A DNA stretch of 64,000 bases, taken from Teichococcus aerophilus. Lineage in GTDB: Bacteria; Pseudomonadota; Alphaproteobacteria; Acetobacterales; Acetobacteraceae. The stretch spans positions 1 through 64,000 of the forward strand of contig NZ_JACTVA010000002.1 of NCBI RefSeq assembly GCF_014490485.1, in the 5' to 3' direction. Each line of letters opens with the position of its first letter. Positions within the stretch are counted from its first letter, which is position 1. The notes under the pieces are model-generated. The model was not told the origin of the DNA. It was given only the letters and a program-made list of their open reading frames with translations, and ran no database searches. The translations under genes were made by a program, and so were the position numbers. Shown here piece after piece: positions 1 through 8,539 of the stretch.

Positions 1-1247
1 TGGCTGTCACGCGGGCGGCGGCGCTGGCCGCTGGGCTCGCCGGCGGCGGGCGCGGTGCGGGGGGCGGGCGAAGCCGGCTCCGCCACCACCACGCGGGTGC
101 CGGCATTCAGCCGCAGCGCGCCGGAGGTCACGACCTGCTCGCCCACCGCCAGCCCCTGCCGCACCACGGCCTCGGTCTGCGTCACGGCGCCCAGTTGCAG
201 GTCCCGCATCTCCACCGTGCTGTCCGGCTTGACGACGAAGGCATAGGCGCCGCGCGGCCCCTGCTGCACGCCGACCAGCGGCACCACGATGGCGCCTTGT
301 ACCACTTCCATGCGGATGCGCAGATTGACGAAGGCGGCGGGCCACAGCCGCCCGCTGTCATTCGGGAAGGTGGCCTTCACCTTCACCGTGCCGGTGGTGG
401 CATCGACGGTGTTGTCCACCGTCAGCACGGTACCACGCTCGACGACCTCGCCTTGCAGGCCGGGGATGCTCTCCACCGGCACCGGCCCGGCCGCCATGGC
501 GCGCAGCAGCCGCGGCAATTCCTGCTGCGGCAGGCTGAAGGTGGCGCCAATCGGCCGCAGCTGCGTGACGGTGACGATGCCATTGGTGTCGGAGGACCGG
601 ACGATGTTGCCGACATCCACCTGCCGTAGGCCGATGCGGCCATCGATCGGGCTGCGGATAGTGGTGTAGTCCAGCTGCGTGCGCGCGGAATCGATCGAGG
701 CCTGGTCCTGCTGGATCTGCGCCTCGTACATCGCCACCTGGGCGCGTTGGGTATCCACCTGCTGGCGGGTCACGCCGCTGGCCTGCAGCAATTGCTGGTA
801 GCGCGTCAGGTCGACGCGCGCATTCGCCAGCTGCGCGGCGTCGTAAGCTTTCTTCGCCTCGGCCTGGGCCAGTGCGGCGCGATAGGTACGGTCGTCAATG
901 CGCGCGAGAATCTCGCCCGCCTTGACGTCCTGCCCTTCGCGGAACAGCACTTCCATCAACTGGCCTTCCACCTGCGGGCGGACGACGACGCTGGCCAGCG
1001 CCTGCACCGTGCCCAGCGCATCCAGCGTCAGCGGCAGGTCGCGCTGCGCGGCCGTGGCGATGGTGACGGGCACCTGCATGCCGCCCGCGCCGCCTGGGCC
1101 GCGCGCACCGGCGCGTGCGCGCGGTGCCTCCTGCGCCGTCGTGGCGGAGCGGTTCCACCACCACCAGCCACCGGCCAACACGGCCGCCAGCAGCAGCAGG
1201 AACAGCAGGAAACGGAACACACGCGCCATAAAGCTGCCTCGGGTCAT
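1..1247 (-). CDS. RND efflux periplasmic adaptor (MFP/HlyD family), partial
   Basis: This is the membrane-fusion subunit of a tripartite RND pump; it joins the inner-membrane permease to the outer-membrane channel. About 415 residues are visible, and no stop codon is reached before the left edge. The N-terminus has a membrane anchor (about residues 10-30, a run of Leu and Trp), followed by a biotinyl-lipoyl segment (VRPQVEGQLMEVLF), an alpha-hairpin rich in Ala and Gln, and a second lipoyl half (TTIRSPIDGRIGLRQV), as in MexA/MdtA-type adaptors. The ATG at 1247 overlaps the stop of the upstream outer-membrane factor (ATGA); an in-frame ATG at 1229 is the alternative. The Pro/Arg-rich tail suggests the C-terminus is near. 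A permease gene should follow outside the window. Confidence 0.93.
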   Translation of the reverse strand, partial: MTRGSFMARVFRFLLFLLLLAAVLAGGWWWWNRSATTAQEAPRARAGARGPGGAGGMQVPVTIATAAQRDLPLTLDALGTVQALASVVVRPQVEGQLMEVLFREGQDVKAGEILARIDDRTYRAALAQAEAKKAYDAAQLANARVDLTRYQQLLQASGVTRQQVDTQRAQVAMYEAQIQQDQASIDSARTQLDYTTIRSPIDGRIGLRQVDVGNIVRSSDTNGIVTVTQLRPIGATFSLPQQELPRLLRAMAAGPVPVESIPGLQGEVVERGTVLTVDNTVDATTGTVKVKATFPNDSGRLWPAAFVNLRIRMEVVQGAIVVPLVGVQQGPRGAYAFVVKPDSTVEMRDLQLGAVTQTEAVVRQGLAVGEQVVTSGALRLNAGTRVVVAEPASPAPRTAPAAGEPSGQRRRPRDS

Positions 1248-2614
1248 TGCTGCCAGCCGCCACCCAGCGCCCGGAACAGGCCGACGGCGGCCTGCAGGCG
1301 CGCCAGCCGGGCTTCCACCAGGCTGACACGGGCGGAGAACAGGCTCTGCTGCGTATTCAGCAGGGTAATCAGGTTGATGGTGCCGGCACGCAACTGCGCC
1401 TCGGCGATGCCGGCCGCGCGGCCGGCCAGGGTGGCCGCTTCCTGCCGCAGTGCTTCCTGCGCCGTGGTCTCGCGCAGCGCCACCAGCGCGTCCTCCACAT
1501 CCGCCAGCGCGGTGACGATGGCGCGCCGGTAGGCGATGACCAGCTCCTCCGCCTGCGCCTCGCTCAGCGCCACCTGGCCGCGCCGGGCGCCGCCGTCGAA
1601 GATGCTTTGCGTGAGGCTGGCAGCGAGCGACCAGACCTGAGCCTCCGGCCGCAACAGGGTGCCGAGCACCGCGCTGCTGAAGCCGCCGCTGGCGGAGAGG
1701 GTGACGCTGGGCAGCAACGCCGCGCGCGCCGCCGCCACATCGGCATTGGCGGCGGCCAGTTGCGCCTCGGCGTACAGCACGTCCGGGCGCCGAGCCAGCA
1801 ACTCGCTCGGCAGGCCAGGGTTGGTGGAGGGGATCATCAGCTGTTCCAGCCCGCCCGCCGCCACGGCCACCTGCTCCGGTGGCATGCCCAGCAGCACGCC
1901 CAGCGCGTTCGTGCTTTGGGAAATGCTCTGGCGCAGGGAGGGAATCTGCGCCTCCTGCTGCGCCACCAGCGTCTCCTGCTGGGCCAGGTCCAGCCCGGTG
2001 GCGGTGCCGGCCGCTACCTGGGCGCGGATGACGGTCAGGATGCGCCTGGCCGCTTCCAGGTTCTCGGTCTGCACCCGCAACTGCTCGCGCGTGGAGAGGA
2101 TGTCGAAATAGGTGTTGGCCAGGCTGGCCTGTGTGGTCAGCATCACCGTCGCCGCATCGAACCGGCTGGCGCGGGCCGCGAAGGCAGCGGCGTCGGCGTT
2201 GTTGCGGTTCAGCCCCCAGAAATCCACCTCGTAGCTGGCGGAGAGCGTGGCGTCGTAGCTGGTGGTGCGCCGGTTGCCGCCACCAGTCTGCCGCCGGCCA
2301 GTGTCCAGCCCGCCGCTGACCGCCGGTAGCAGCGCTGCGCCGGCGATGCGGGCCTGCGCATCCGCCTGCCGCACCCGGGCGGCGGCGCTGGCGATGTCGA
2401 ACGCCCCGGTCGTGGCGGCCGCCATCAGCCGGTCCAGCTCATTGGAATTAAAGCCGCGCCACCAATACGGATCGGGCCATTGCGCCGGCTGCCGGGATTG
2501 CTGGAACTGTGCCGGCAGGGCGAGCCCGGAGGTCGTGGCATCCGGGCGCGTGGCGCAGCCGGCCAGGGCCAGCAGCGCCAACAGGCTGCTGCCGCACAGG
2601 CGCAGAGCAGGCAT
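1244..2614 (-). CDS. NodT-family RND outer-membrane factor lipoprotein
   Basis: This is the TolC-like outer-membrane channel of the same efflux operon, 456 residues, the usual length for the NodT/OprM family. The N-terminus is a lipoprotein signal with lipobox LAGC (Cys at about residue 19), so the mature protein should be lipid-anchored. The body contains two OEP repeats with long Ala/Gln-rich helices and the typical stretches PYWWRGF and ELLARRPDVLYAEAQLAAANADV. It starts directly after the metal-sensor-like gene with no intergenic base and overlaps the adaptor start by 4 bases, so all are probably translated as one message. Substrate is not readable from sequence; the regulators upstream hint at metal or envelope stress. 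Confidence 0.95.
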   Translation of the reverse strand: MPALRLCGSSLLALLALAGCATRPDATTSGLALPAQFQQSRQPAQWPDPYWWRGFNSNELDRLMAAATTGAFDIASAAARVRQADAQARIAGAALLPAVSGGLDTGRRQTGGGNRRTTSYDATLSASYEVDFWGLNRNNADAAAFAARASRFDAATVMLTTQASLANTYFDILSTREQLRVQTENLEAARRILTVIRAQVAAGTATGLDLAQQETLVAQQEAQIPSLRQSISQSTNALGVLLGMPPEQVAVAAGGLEQLMIPSTNPGLPSELLARRPDVLYAEAQLAAANADVAAARAALLPSVTLSASGGFSSAVLGTLLRPEAQVWSLAASLTQSIFDGGARRGQVALSEAQAEELVIAYRRAIVTALADVEDALVALRETTAQEALRQEAATLAGRAAGIAEAQLRAGTINLITLLNTQQSLFSARVSLVEARLARLQAAVGLFRALGGGWQQ

Positions 2615-3040
2615 TCAGTGATTCTCCGGCATATCGGCAAGCAGCTTGCGCCGGCCTTCAGGCGAAATCGCGGCAGTCGCCTGGGCGAGGCTGCCTTCGA
2701 ACGCCTCGCTGAAAGCCTGCCACCGTTCCCGGTTGGTCGCCATGGCCGCCCGCAGCGCCTCCTCCGAGAACGGCTCGGCACCAATGGCGCGCGGCACCAG
2801 CGGGCGGGCCTGCCGCATGGCCTGCTGCGCGGCCTCGTAGGCCGGCCGGTTGGCCTCCATCACGGCGCGGAACCGGTCGCGGTCCTCGCCGGAGAGCACG
2901 CGTTCCATCCGCGCCTGCAGGTTGCGCACGCCGCGCGGGCGCGGTGTGTCCGGCCAGAACAGCAGCGCGGCGAAGACAAGGTTCAGCGCCAGGGACGCCC
3001 CCAGCGCCGCCTTCAGGATCAGGGAAGCGGAGAGGCGCAT
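2615..3040 (-). CDS. periplasmic heavy-metal sensor-like protein (Metal_resist/CnrX-type)
   Basis: A 141-residue protein with one N-terminal membrane anchor or signal (about residues 8-30) and an all-helical periplasmic part rich in Arg, Glu and Ala. Size, layout and the pattern with NRERWQAFSEAFEGSLAQATAAISPEGRRKLL resemble the Metal_resist family that includes CnrX and ZraP/Spy-like proteins. Cys is absent, there is a single His at the very C-terminus, and the CnrX His ligands are not obvious, so direct metal binding is unproven. It overlaps the anti-sigma-like gene by one base (TGATG) and precedes the RND outer-membrane gene. I infer that it signals to the sigma/anti-sigma pair upstream. 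Confidence 0.75.
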   Translation of the reverse strand: MRLSASLILKAALGASLALNLVFAALLFWPDTPRPRGVRNLQARMERVLSGEDRDRFRAVMEANRPAYEAAQQAMRQARPLVPRAIGAEPFSEEALRAAMATNRERWQAFSEAFEGSLAQATAAISPEGRRKLLADMPENH

Positions 3041-3453
3041 CAGTCGGTACTTTCAATCATCGCCAGCTGGCGCGGAGCATTGAAGCCGGCGTCGTCAAGC
3101 GGCACGGGGCTGGCCAGCATCAGCCAGAGTCCACAGGCGGCCAGCGCCGCCAGGGCACCGCCGCCCATGGGCAGCAGGGGCCGCAGCCAGTGCAGGAGGC
3201 CGGGGCGCACCGGCAGCGGCGCCCGCGCCACATGCCGCGCCACATGGGCCCGCATGCGCTCCAGCGCCGCGGCGTCGGGCAGGGAGCGACTGGCGCGCAG
3301 CGCGTCCTCCACGCCAGCGGCGCGTTGCAGATACGTCCGGGCCTCGGCGGACTGGGCCAGCAGGGCGCGCGCCGCGGCGGCATCGTCCGCCGGCCAGCGC
3401 CGCAGGTCGGCGCCATGGCTTTCCAGCAGCCGAAGAAAGCGGGTGAGGTCCAT
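3040..3453 (-). CDS. small single-pass membrane protein, probable anti-sigma factor
   Basis: A 137-residue protein with a cytoplasmic helical N-terminus (about residues 1-80, LTRFLRLLESHGADLRRWP), a membrane segment at about 100-118 and a short periplasmic tail. It has no zinc-binding HxxxCxxC motif. Its position between an ECF sigma factor (5 bases upstream) and a periplasmic sensor-like gene (1-base overlap) is the main argument for an anti-sigma role, comparable to CnrY. The start at 3453 has GGAGG 10 bases upstream; a TTG at 3462 overlapping the sigma stop is an alternative. By sequence alone it would be a hypothetical protein. Confidence 0.65.
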   Translation of the reverse strand: MDLTRFLRLLESHGADLRRWPADDAAAARALLAQSAEARTYLQRAAGVEDALRASRSLPDAAALERMRAHVARHVARAPLPVRPGLLHWLRPLLPMGGGALAALAACGLWLMLASPVPLDDAGFNAPRQLAMIESTD

Positions 3454-3458
3454 CGGGC

Positions 3459-4088
3459 TCAATCCTCCAGCTTTCCAGCAAGGAACCGCCGCGCCCGGCG
3501 CAGCAATCCCTCCAGCCCACGGGTGGAAACGGAAAGTGCGGCAGCGGCCTGCGCGCCTTCCATCTCCTGGTCGTAGAACAGCGCCAGCGCCGCGCGTTGC
3601 CGCGCCGGCATCTCCTGCAAGGCGGCGACGACCCGGTCCCGCTGCTGGCGCGTGGCGGCCTGTTGCTCCGGGCTTGGGCCCGGGGCGGGCAGGGTGTCAT
3701 CCGGCGCCGGGGCGGTGTGGCGGGCCTGGCGGGTCCGGTCGATCGCCAGGTTGGTGGCGATGCGGTGCAGCCAGGTGCCGAACTTCGCCCGCTCCGGGTC
3801 GAAGCGCGCCGCGGCCTGCCAGACGCGCAGCATCGCCTCCTGCGCCACGTCCTCGGCCGCCGCCGCATCGCCGGTGATGCGGTGGGCCAACTGGTACAGC
3901 CGGGGCAGGTGGCGCAGGGACAGCTGGTCGAACGCCAGCCGGTCCCCCGCCGCGGACCAGGCTAGCAGGGCCTCGTCCGTGGCAGCGGCACGGTCACGGT
4001 TCAGGACGGCCTGGGCCTCGGTACGGGGCGGGGTCAGGGGCTCGCTCCGGCCGGGCGGGGCCGTGAATGGAAGGCTGAGGAGGAACAT
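3459..4088 (-). CDS. ECF RNA polymerase sigma factor
   Basis: A sigma-70 family factor of about 209 residues. Region 2 is clear (AFDQLSLRHLPRLYQLAHRITGDAAAAEDVAQEAMLRVW, then the -10-binding stretch KFGTWLHRIATNLAIDR). Region 4 has the helix-turn-helix with QEMPARQRAALALFYDQEMEGAQAAAALSVS. The linker is Pro/Ala-rich. The start at ATG 4088 is preceded by GGAGGAG at a rather long 15 bases; a GTG at 4139 extends the frame by 17 residues but lacks a ribosome site. It heads the sigma/anti-sigma/sensor/RND operon and probably drives it. No convincing ECF promoter was found by eye in 4089-4205. Confidence 0.92.
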   Translation of the reverse strand: MFLLSLPFTAPPGRSEPLTPPRTEAQAVLNRDRAAATDEALLAWSAAGDRLAFDQLSLRHLPRLYQLAHRITGDAAAAEDVAQEAMLRVWQAAARFDPERAKFGTWLHRIATNLAIDRTRQARHTAPAPDDTLPAPGPSPEQQAATRQQRDRVVAALQEMPARQRAALALFYDQEMEGAQAAAALSVSTRGLEGLLRRARRFLAGKLED

Positions 4089-4205
4089 GGGGCCGCCGTG
4101 GTTCTCCTCCTTGATACGGAGCAGCACGGCCAACCCCACGCGGGGTACGCGATCTTTTTTTGGGTGGCGGGTGGGCCTTTCAAGATGGCCTTGCCGCCGC
4201 GCCGG

Positions 4206-4856
4206 CTACTTCGTGCCGTAGAGCCGGTCCCCCGCATCGCCCAGGCCAGGGCGGATATAGGCGTGGCTGTCCAGCTCCCGGTCGACGGAGCACGTGAAGA
4301 CCGGCACGTCCGGATGTGCGGCGGTCAGCACCCCCACCCCCTCGGGCGCCGCCAGCAGGCAGGCAAAGCGCAGCTGCGTGGCCCCGGCCCGCTTCAGCCG
4401 CTCGATCGCCACGGCGGCGGAGTGGCCGGTGGCCAGCATGGGGTCGACCACGATGACCAGCCGCTCGCCAATATCCTCCGGCAGCTTCAGGTAGTACTCG
4501 ACCGGCTTCAGCGTCGCCGGGTCCCGGTACAGGCCGATATGGCCGACGCGGGCGGAGGGCACGAGGTCCAGCATGCCCTCCGCGATGCCGTCGCCGGCGC
4601 GCAGAATGGACACGATGCACAATTTCTTCCCAGCCAGGAGCGGCGCCTGCATCGTCTCCAGCGGCGTCTCGATCGTGGTCTGTTCCAGCGGCAGGTCGCG
4701 GGTCAGCTCATAGGCCATCAACAAGCTGATCTCGCGGGCCAGGCGGCGGAACTCGCCGGTGGAAGCGTCCTTCTGCCGCATCAGGGTCAGCTTGTGCTGT
4801 ACCAGCGGGTGGCGAACCACGGTGACCTGGGGGGGCAGAGCTTGGGTCGGGGTCAT
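4206..4856 (-). CDS. upp: uracil phosphoribosyltransferase
   Basis: Pyrimidine salvage enzyme that makes UMP from uracil and PRPP in the cytoplasm. It has 216 residues, the normal length. The PRPP loop is intact ([13 protein letters not shown], about residues 138-150), as are the N-terminal [14 protein letters not shown] and the C-terminal uracil-binding part with [17 protein letters not shown]. It stands alone between the ECF operon and a divergent Bug receptor gene, with about 195 bases to the latter. No attenuator was seen. Confidence 0.97.
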   Translation of the reverse strand: MTPTQALPPQVTVVRHPLVQHKLTLMRQKDASTGEFRRLAREISLLMAYELTRDLPLEQTTIETPLETMQAPLLAGKKLCIVSILRAGDGIAEGMLDLVPSARVGHIGLYRDPATLKPVEYYLKLPEDIGERLVIVVDPMLATGHSAAVAIERLKRAGATQLRFACLLAAPEGVGVLTAAHPDVPVFTCSVDRELDSHAYIRPGLGDAGDRLYGTK

Positions 4857-5052
4857 CGCGGGGCCTCCATCACGGCTGGAGGGTGGGATTTGGGTCAGGC
4901 GGGGGCCCTCTGTCCAGGCACAATGGCGAGGCCCTACGGCGGCCCAGCCACCGGTGGAATAAATTTTGCACCACGACCATTGCGCAATTCACCGTGGCGC
5001 GGCATCTCGCCGTCTAAATCGCTATTCAAATTCGCGCAAAGGGGTTTTCGGC

Positions 5053-6024
5053 ATGAAGCGTCGTGATTTCCTGCTCGCGGCCGGGCTCGTGCCTTTGGCC
5101 GCCCCGGCCGTCTGGGCCCAGGGCGGCACCTGGCCCAACCGCACCATCCGGATGATCGTGCCCTACACCCCCGGCGCCGCCACCGACGCGATGGCCAGGC
5201 TCGCCGCCTTCAAGATGCAGGAGAAGCTTGGCGTCAGCGTCGTCGTCGAGAACCGCCCGGGCGGCAGCGGCACGCTGGGCGGGCAGCTGCTGCTGCAGGC
5301 TCCGGCCGACGGCTACACGATCATGGGCTCCGCCTCGATCCACCCCATGGCGAAGCACGTCATGAAGGCCGTGCCCTACGACCCCATCGCGGATTTCCTG
5401 CCCCTGGCCCGTACCGCGCGCGGCCCCTGCGTGCTGGTGATGGACCCGCGCCTGCCCCAGACCTCGGTGGCAGAGGTCATCGCGGCTGCGAAGGCGGAGC
5501 CGCGCAAATGGTCCTTCGCCACCTCCTCCCTCGGCGCCGCCGGCCATCTGGCCTCCATCGAATTCAACCACGCCGCCGGGTTGGATATCGAGATCGTGCC
5601 CTATCGCGGTTCCGCCCCCGCGTTGACCGACGTGGCGGCCGGTAATGTGCAGCTGATGTTCGACCCAGTGCTGGCGACCCTGCCGATGGTCCGGGGCGGG
5701 CAGCTGAAGGGCCTCGGCATCGCCACGCCCGCCCGCACCAATCTGGCGGCGGAACTGCCCACCCTGGCCGAGTCGGGGCTGCCGGGCTTCGAGTTCTATT
5801 CCTGGTATGGGCTCTGGGGCTCCCGCGCCCTGCCGCGCGAGATTGCCGAACGCATCAACAGCATCGTCGTCGATGGCCTGCACGAGCCGGAGATGGTGAC
5901 GCGCCTGAACGGCCAGGGCTTCGAGCCGGTGCGCGAGACCATCCCGCAGATCGAGGCCGCGATCGAGAAGGATGTCACCCACAGTGCCGAACTGCTACGC
6001 CTTGCCAAGTTCGAGCCGCAGTAA
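5053..6024 (+). CDS. Bug-family (TctC-like) periplasmic solute receptor
   Basis: A tripartite tricarboxylate transporter substrate-binding protein of 323 residues. The N-terminus is a signal with an Arg pair (KRRDF) and cleavage expected after VWAQ, so export could be by Tat or Sec. Family hallmarks are IRMIVPYTPGAATDAMARL, VVENRPGGSGTLGG, the PADGYT loop and VPYRGSAPALTDVAAG. ATG 5053 is preceded by AAAGGGG; an in-frame upstream start at 4966 would bury the signal peptide and is rejected. No TctA/TctB membrane genes are nearby, as is common for orphan Bug receptors. The ligand, probably a carboxylate or a small aromatic, cannot be read. The next gene follows after 24 bases. Confidence 0.94.
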   Translation: MKRRDFLLAAGLVPLAAPAVWAQGGTWPNRTIRMIVPYTPGAATDAMARLAAFKMQEKLGVSVVVENRPGGSGTLGGQLLLQAPADGYTIMGSASIHPMAKHVMKAVPYDPIADFLPLARTARGPCVLVMDPRLPQTSVAEVIAAAKAEPRKWSFATSSLGAAGHLASIEFNHAAGLDIEIVPYRGSAPALTDVAAGNVQLMFDPVLATLPMVRGGQLKGLGIATPARTNLAAELPTLAESGLPGFEFYSWYGLWGSRALPREIAERINSIVVDGLHEPEMVTRLNGQGFEPVRETIPQIEAAIEKDVTHSAELLRLAKFEPQ

Positions 6025-6048
6025 AGCCCTTCCGTGCAGGATCACGCC

Positions 6049-6516
6049 ATGACCGTCCAGGCTACCGCCCCCGTCGACACGCAGGACCACGCGCTGGTGC
6101 GCGACTGGTTCAAGGAACTGTCCGACCACGTGCAGGCAGTGGATTTCGCCGCTGCCCGCCATCTCTTCGCCGAGGATTTCATTGCCTTCGGCACTTTCAG
6201 CAACTTCGTCTTCGGTCGTGACAATGCGGAGGCGAACCAGTGGCGTAAGGTCTGGCCGACCATCGACAGCTTTTTGTGGCGGCTGGACGACGTGCAGGCA
6301 CTGGTCTCGCCGGACCGCCTGTTCGCGGTCGGCCTGGCCGTGTGGGATTCCACCGGCTACCTGACGGATGGCCAGGCCTTCGACCGCAAGGGCCGCGCCA
6401 CCGTGTCTTTCGCGCGGACAGCAATTGGCCAGCCCTGGATCGCGACCCACACGCATATGTCGCTGTTCCGCGGCACGCCGGATGTCTCCCACGGCAACAA
6501 GCCGTCGAAGAGCTGA
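6049..6516 (+). CDS. NTF2-like / SnoaL-like family protein
   Basis: A 155-residue alpha+beta cone-fold protein. An N-terminal helix pair (LVRDWFKELSDHVQAVDFAAARHLFAEDFIAFGTF) is followed by WPTIDSFLWRLDDVQALVSPDRLFAVGLAVW and a beta-rich C-terminus with WIATHTHMSLFRG. This matches the nuclear-transport-factor-2-like group that includes ketosteroid isomerases and dioxygenase small subunits. It lies 24 bases after the Bug receptor and is probably co-transcribed. A GTG at 6034 would add five residues. The reaction is unknown; by context it may act on the imported compound. Confidence 0.8.
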   Translation: MTVQATAPVDTQDHALVRDWFKELSDHVQAVDFAAARHLFAEDFIAFGTFSNFVFGRDNAEANQWRKVWPTIDSFLWRLDDVQALVSPDRLFAVGLAVWDSTGYLTDGQAFDRKGRATVSFARTAIGQPWIATHTHMSLFRGTPDVSHGNKPSKS

Positions 6517-6577
6517 AGCAGGGTCAGTTTGCCGGCCATGGTCCCGGCCATGCAGACGCTACGCTGAGAAAAAGGTG

Positions 6578-6616
6578 AAGGCCGGGGAAGGCATTCCCCG
6601 GTCCCCTTCTTTTTTC
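6578..6616. terminator. probable bidirectional intrinsic terminator
   Basis: An 8-bp stem CCGGGGAA/TTCCCCGG (6582-6601, loop GGCA) is followed on plus by a pyrimidine run ending in six T residues. On minus an A5 stretch at 6569-6573 becomes a T-tract. It sits between the NTF2-like gene and the convergent esterase, and could end transcription from both sides. Confidence 0.75.
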
Positions 6617-6744
6617 TGCGAGTTTAGAGTCTCCGGAATTTTAGAGCAGGGGCGCACTCAGCAGTCGCCATCCAGACCCCATCCAGGCACCAGTAAGAGG
6701 CTGGCAATCATCTCCCGGCGCTTCTTTTCTTGCTATGTCTGGAT

Positions 6745-7704
6745 CTACGCCAGATAGCGGCCAATGGCGGCGACGATATCCGCCTGCGCCTGCCGTGCCT
6801 TTTCCAGCAACGCGGTCTGGCCCAGGAAGCCGTGCGGGACACCTTGATAGATCTTGGTCTCGTGCGGGATGCCGGCTTCGCTTAGCCGGCGGTCCAGGTT
6901 CAGCGTGTCGTCCAGCAACGGGTCCAGCGCAGCCGCCAGCAACAGCAGCGGCGGCAGCCCGCGCAACTCGGCAGAGAGTGGCGCGGCATCCGGGTTGGTG
7001 CGCAGGCTGGCATCGCCGCCCAGATACTGCGTCCAGAACCAGTCCAGCTTCTCGGTGGAGAGCCCGAAGCGGCCATCGCCCAATTCCAGGTGCGATGGCG
7101 TGCCGTGGTTGGAGGAGAGCATGCCATAATTGATGGCACCGAAGCGCGGCATGGCCTGATGCGCATCCCGCAGGCGCAACAGCGCGGCGAGGGCCAGATT
7201 GCCGCCGGCGGAATCGCCGCCGATGCCCATGCGCTCTGCATCGATGCCCAGCGTCGCCGCGTCGCGCCGCAGCCACTCCAGCACCGCCATCACCTGGTCC
7301 AGCGCTGTCGGGTACGGATACTCGGGCGAGAGCGCGTATTGCAGTCCCACCACCACGGCGCCCGAGGATGCGGCGACTTCGCGCTTCCAGCGGTCCAGCG
7401 TGTTGATATCGCCGATGGCGAAGCCGCCGCCATGGACATGCAGGTAGACGGGCAGCACACCGCTGACGCCCTTGGGCCGGTAGATGCGCACCGGCGTCGG
7501 CGGCTCGGTCGGCAGCAGATGTTCGGTGATCTCGGCCTCGGGGCCACCCTCGTTGAGGAAGGTCTGGTAGAGATAGGTGGCGGCCCGCGCGTCGTTGATG
7601 GGCTGGCGCAGCACGTCGCCGTTGGTCAGGCCGCGTGCCTTGACGGCGGCCTGCGCCGCGATGACTTCGGCGTCCGGCTGAAGGGGCTGGGGGAGGTCAT
7701 TCAT
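6745..7704 (-). CDS. alpha/beta hydrolase, hormone-sensitive lipase (HSL) type esterase
   Basis: A 319-residue serine esterase. The oxyanion motif HGGG is at residues 91-94 and the nucleophile elbow GDSAGG at 163-168 (Ser165). Candidate acid and His are in LAAALDPLLDD and GVPHGF near the C-terminus. The N-terminal cap is short, as in the bacterial HSL family that hydrolyses short-chain acyl or aryl esters. No signal peptide is present, so it is cytoplasmic. It is a single gene, convergent with the NTF2-like gene and followed by the terminator at 6578-6616. Confidence 0.93.
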   Translation of the reverse strand: MNDLPQPLQPDAEVIAAQAAVKARGLTNGDVLRQPINDARAATYLYQTFLNEGGPEAEITEHLLPTEPPTPVRIYRPKGVSGVLPVYLHVHGGGFAIGDINTLDRWKREVAASSGAVVVGLQYALSPEYPYPTALDQVMAVLEWLRRDAATLGIDAERMGIGGDSAGGNLALAALLRLRDAHQAMPRFGAINYGMLSSNHGTPSHLELGDGRFGLSTEKLDWFWTQYLGGDASLRTNPDAAPLSAELRGLPPLLLLAAALDPLLDDTLNLDRRLSEAGIPHETKIYQGVPHGFLGQTALLEKARQAQADIVAAIGRYLA

Positions 7705-7768
7705 CGCGGCTCATCCTCTGCACTGGGCCGCCAGCATGGCAGAGGTCACCGACCCCTGCCAGCCACCC

Positions 7769-8518
7769 TCAGCCCAGCGCCTTGCCCTGCAAGGCGGCGT
7801 CGCTCTGCACCGAGAGATGTTCGATCAGCTGCGGCGGCAGCTTCAACCGGTGCGCCAGCGCGTCCAGATAGGCCCGCTCCGCCGGATGGTCGACATCGAT
7901 GACCAGCCGAGTGGCGAGGTAAAGCTCCGCCGCCTGTTCCTGCGTGGTCGCGCCGGCGGTAATGGCGGCAAGGTCGGTGGGCTTGGACAGAGCGTCGAAC
8001 ACGAAGGCCTTCGCCTCGGCATCCAGCCCGGCCTGCTCGACATGTGAAAAAATGGCGCGCTGTTCGTCGGCGTCGATATGGCCGTCCGCCTTCGCGGCGC
8101 CGATCATCGCCTGTATCAGCGCCAGGTTGAAGGATTGCGTCGCCACCTGCGGCTGGAAGCTGGCATCGGCTTCCCGCATGTCCCCAGCCGTTGCCACGGG
8201 CGCAGAGGCCGGGGCCTGGCCCTGCTGGTAGTTCTGCCAGGCGCGGTAGGCCAGGGCGCCCAGCGCGGCGGCGCCGCCATGGCTGAGCACGCCGCCGAAG
8301 CCCTTCTTTTTCTTGCCACCCAGCAGCATGCCAACCAGCCCGCCACTGGCCGCGCCGCCCAGGAAGCCCATGGGCAACCCGCTACTGCTGCCGCGGCCTT
8401 GCGGCTGTTGTGGGCGGCTGTCACCACCGCCCATCTGGCCCAGGATCTTGCCGATCTGGCCGCCACCCTGCGAGTTGGGGCCAAGGAACCGGTCGAGAAG
8501 CGATTTCGCGTCGATCAT
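7769..8518 (-). CDS. DUF533 / TerB-like membrane-associated protein
   Basis: A 249-residue protein of the YebE/DUF533 type. The N-terminus is Gly/Gln-rich with a Gly-rich hydrophobic segment around residues 50-70 next to a KKKK patch, then a Pro/Ala linker, and a C-terminal TerB-like helical domain (about 130-245) with DGHIDADEQRAIFSHVEQAGLD and EQAAELYLATRLVIDVDHPAERAYLDALAHRL. Acidic loops in this fold may bind divalent cations. Function is unknown in the family; some members belong to envelope stress regulons. A link to metal handling through the adjacent MerR gene is possible but unproven. Confidence 0.87.
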   Translation of the reverse strand: MIDAKSLLDRFLGPNSQGGGQIGKILGQMGGGDSRPQQPQGRGSSSGLPMGFLGGAASGGLVGMLLGGKKKKGFGGVLSHGGAAALGALAYRAWQNYQQGQAPASAPVATAGDMREADASFQPQVATQSFNLALIQAMIGAAKADGHIDADEQRAIFSHVEQAGLDAEAKAFVFDALSKPTDLAAITAGATTQEQAAELYLATRLVIDVDHPAERAYLDALAHRLKLPPQLIEHLSVQSDAALQGKALG

Positions 8519-8539
8519 CTCTTCCAGATCGGGGCTTGA

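Noticed and set aside
4089-4205. ECF-type promoter ahead of the sigma gene
   Set aside because: An A7 tract is present but no convincing AAC-type -35 with a CGTC-like -10 at proper spacing was found.
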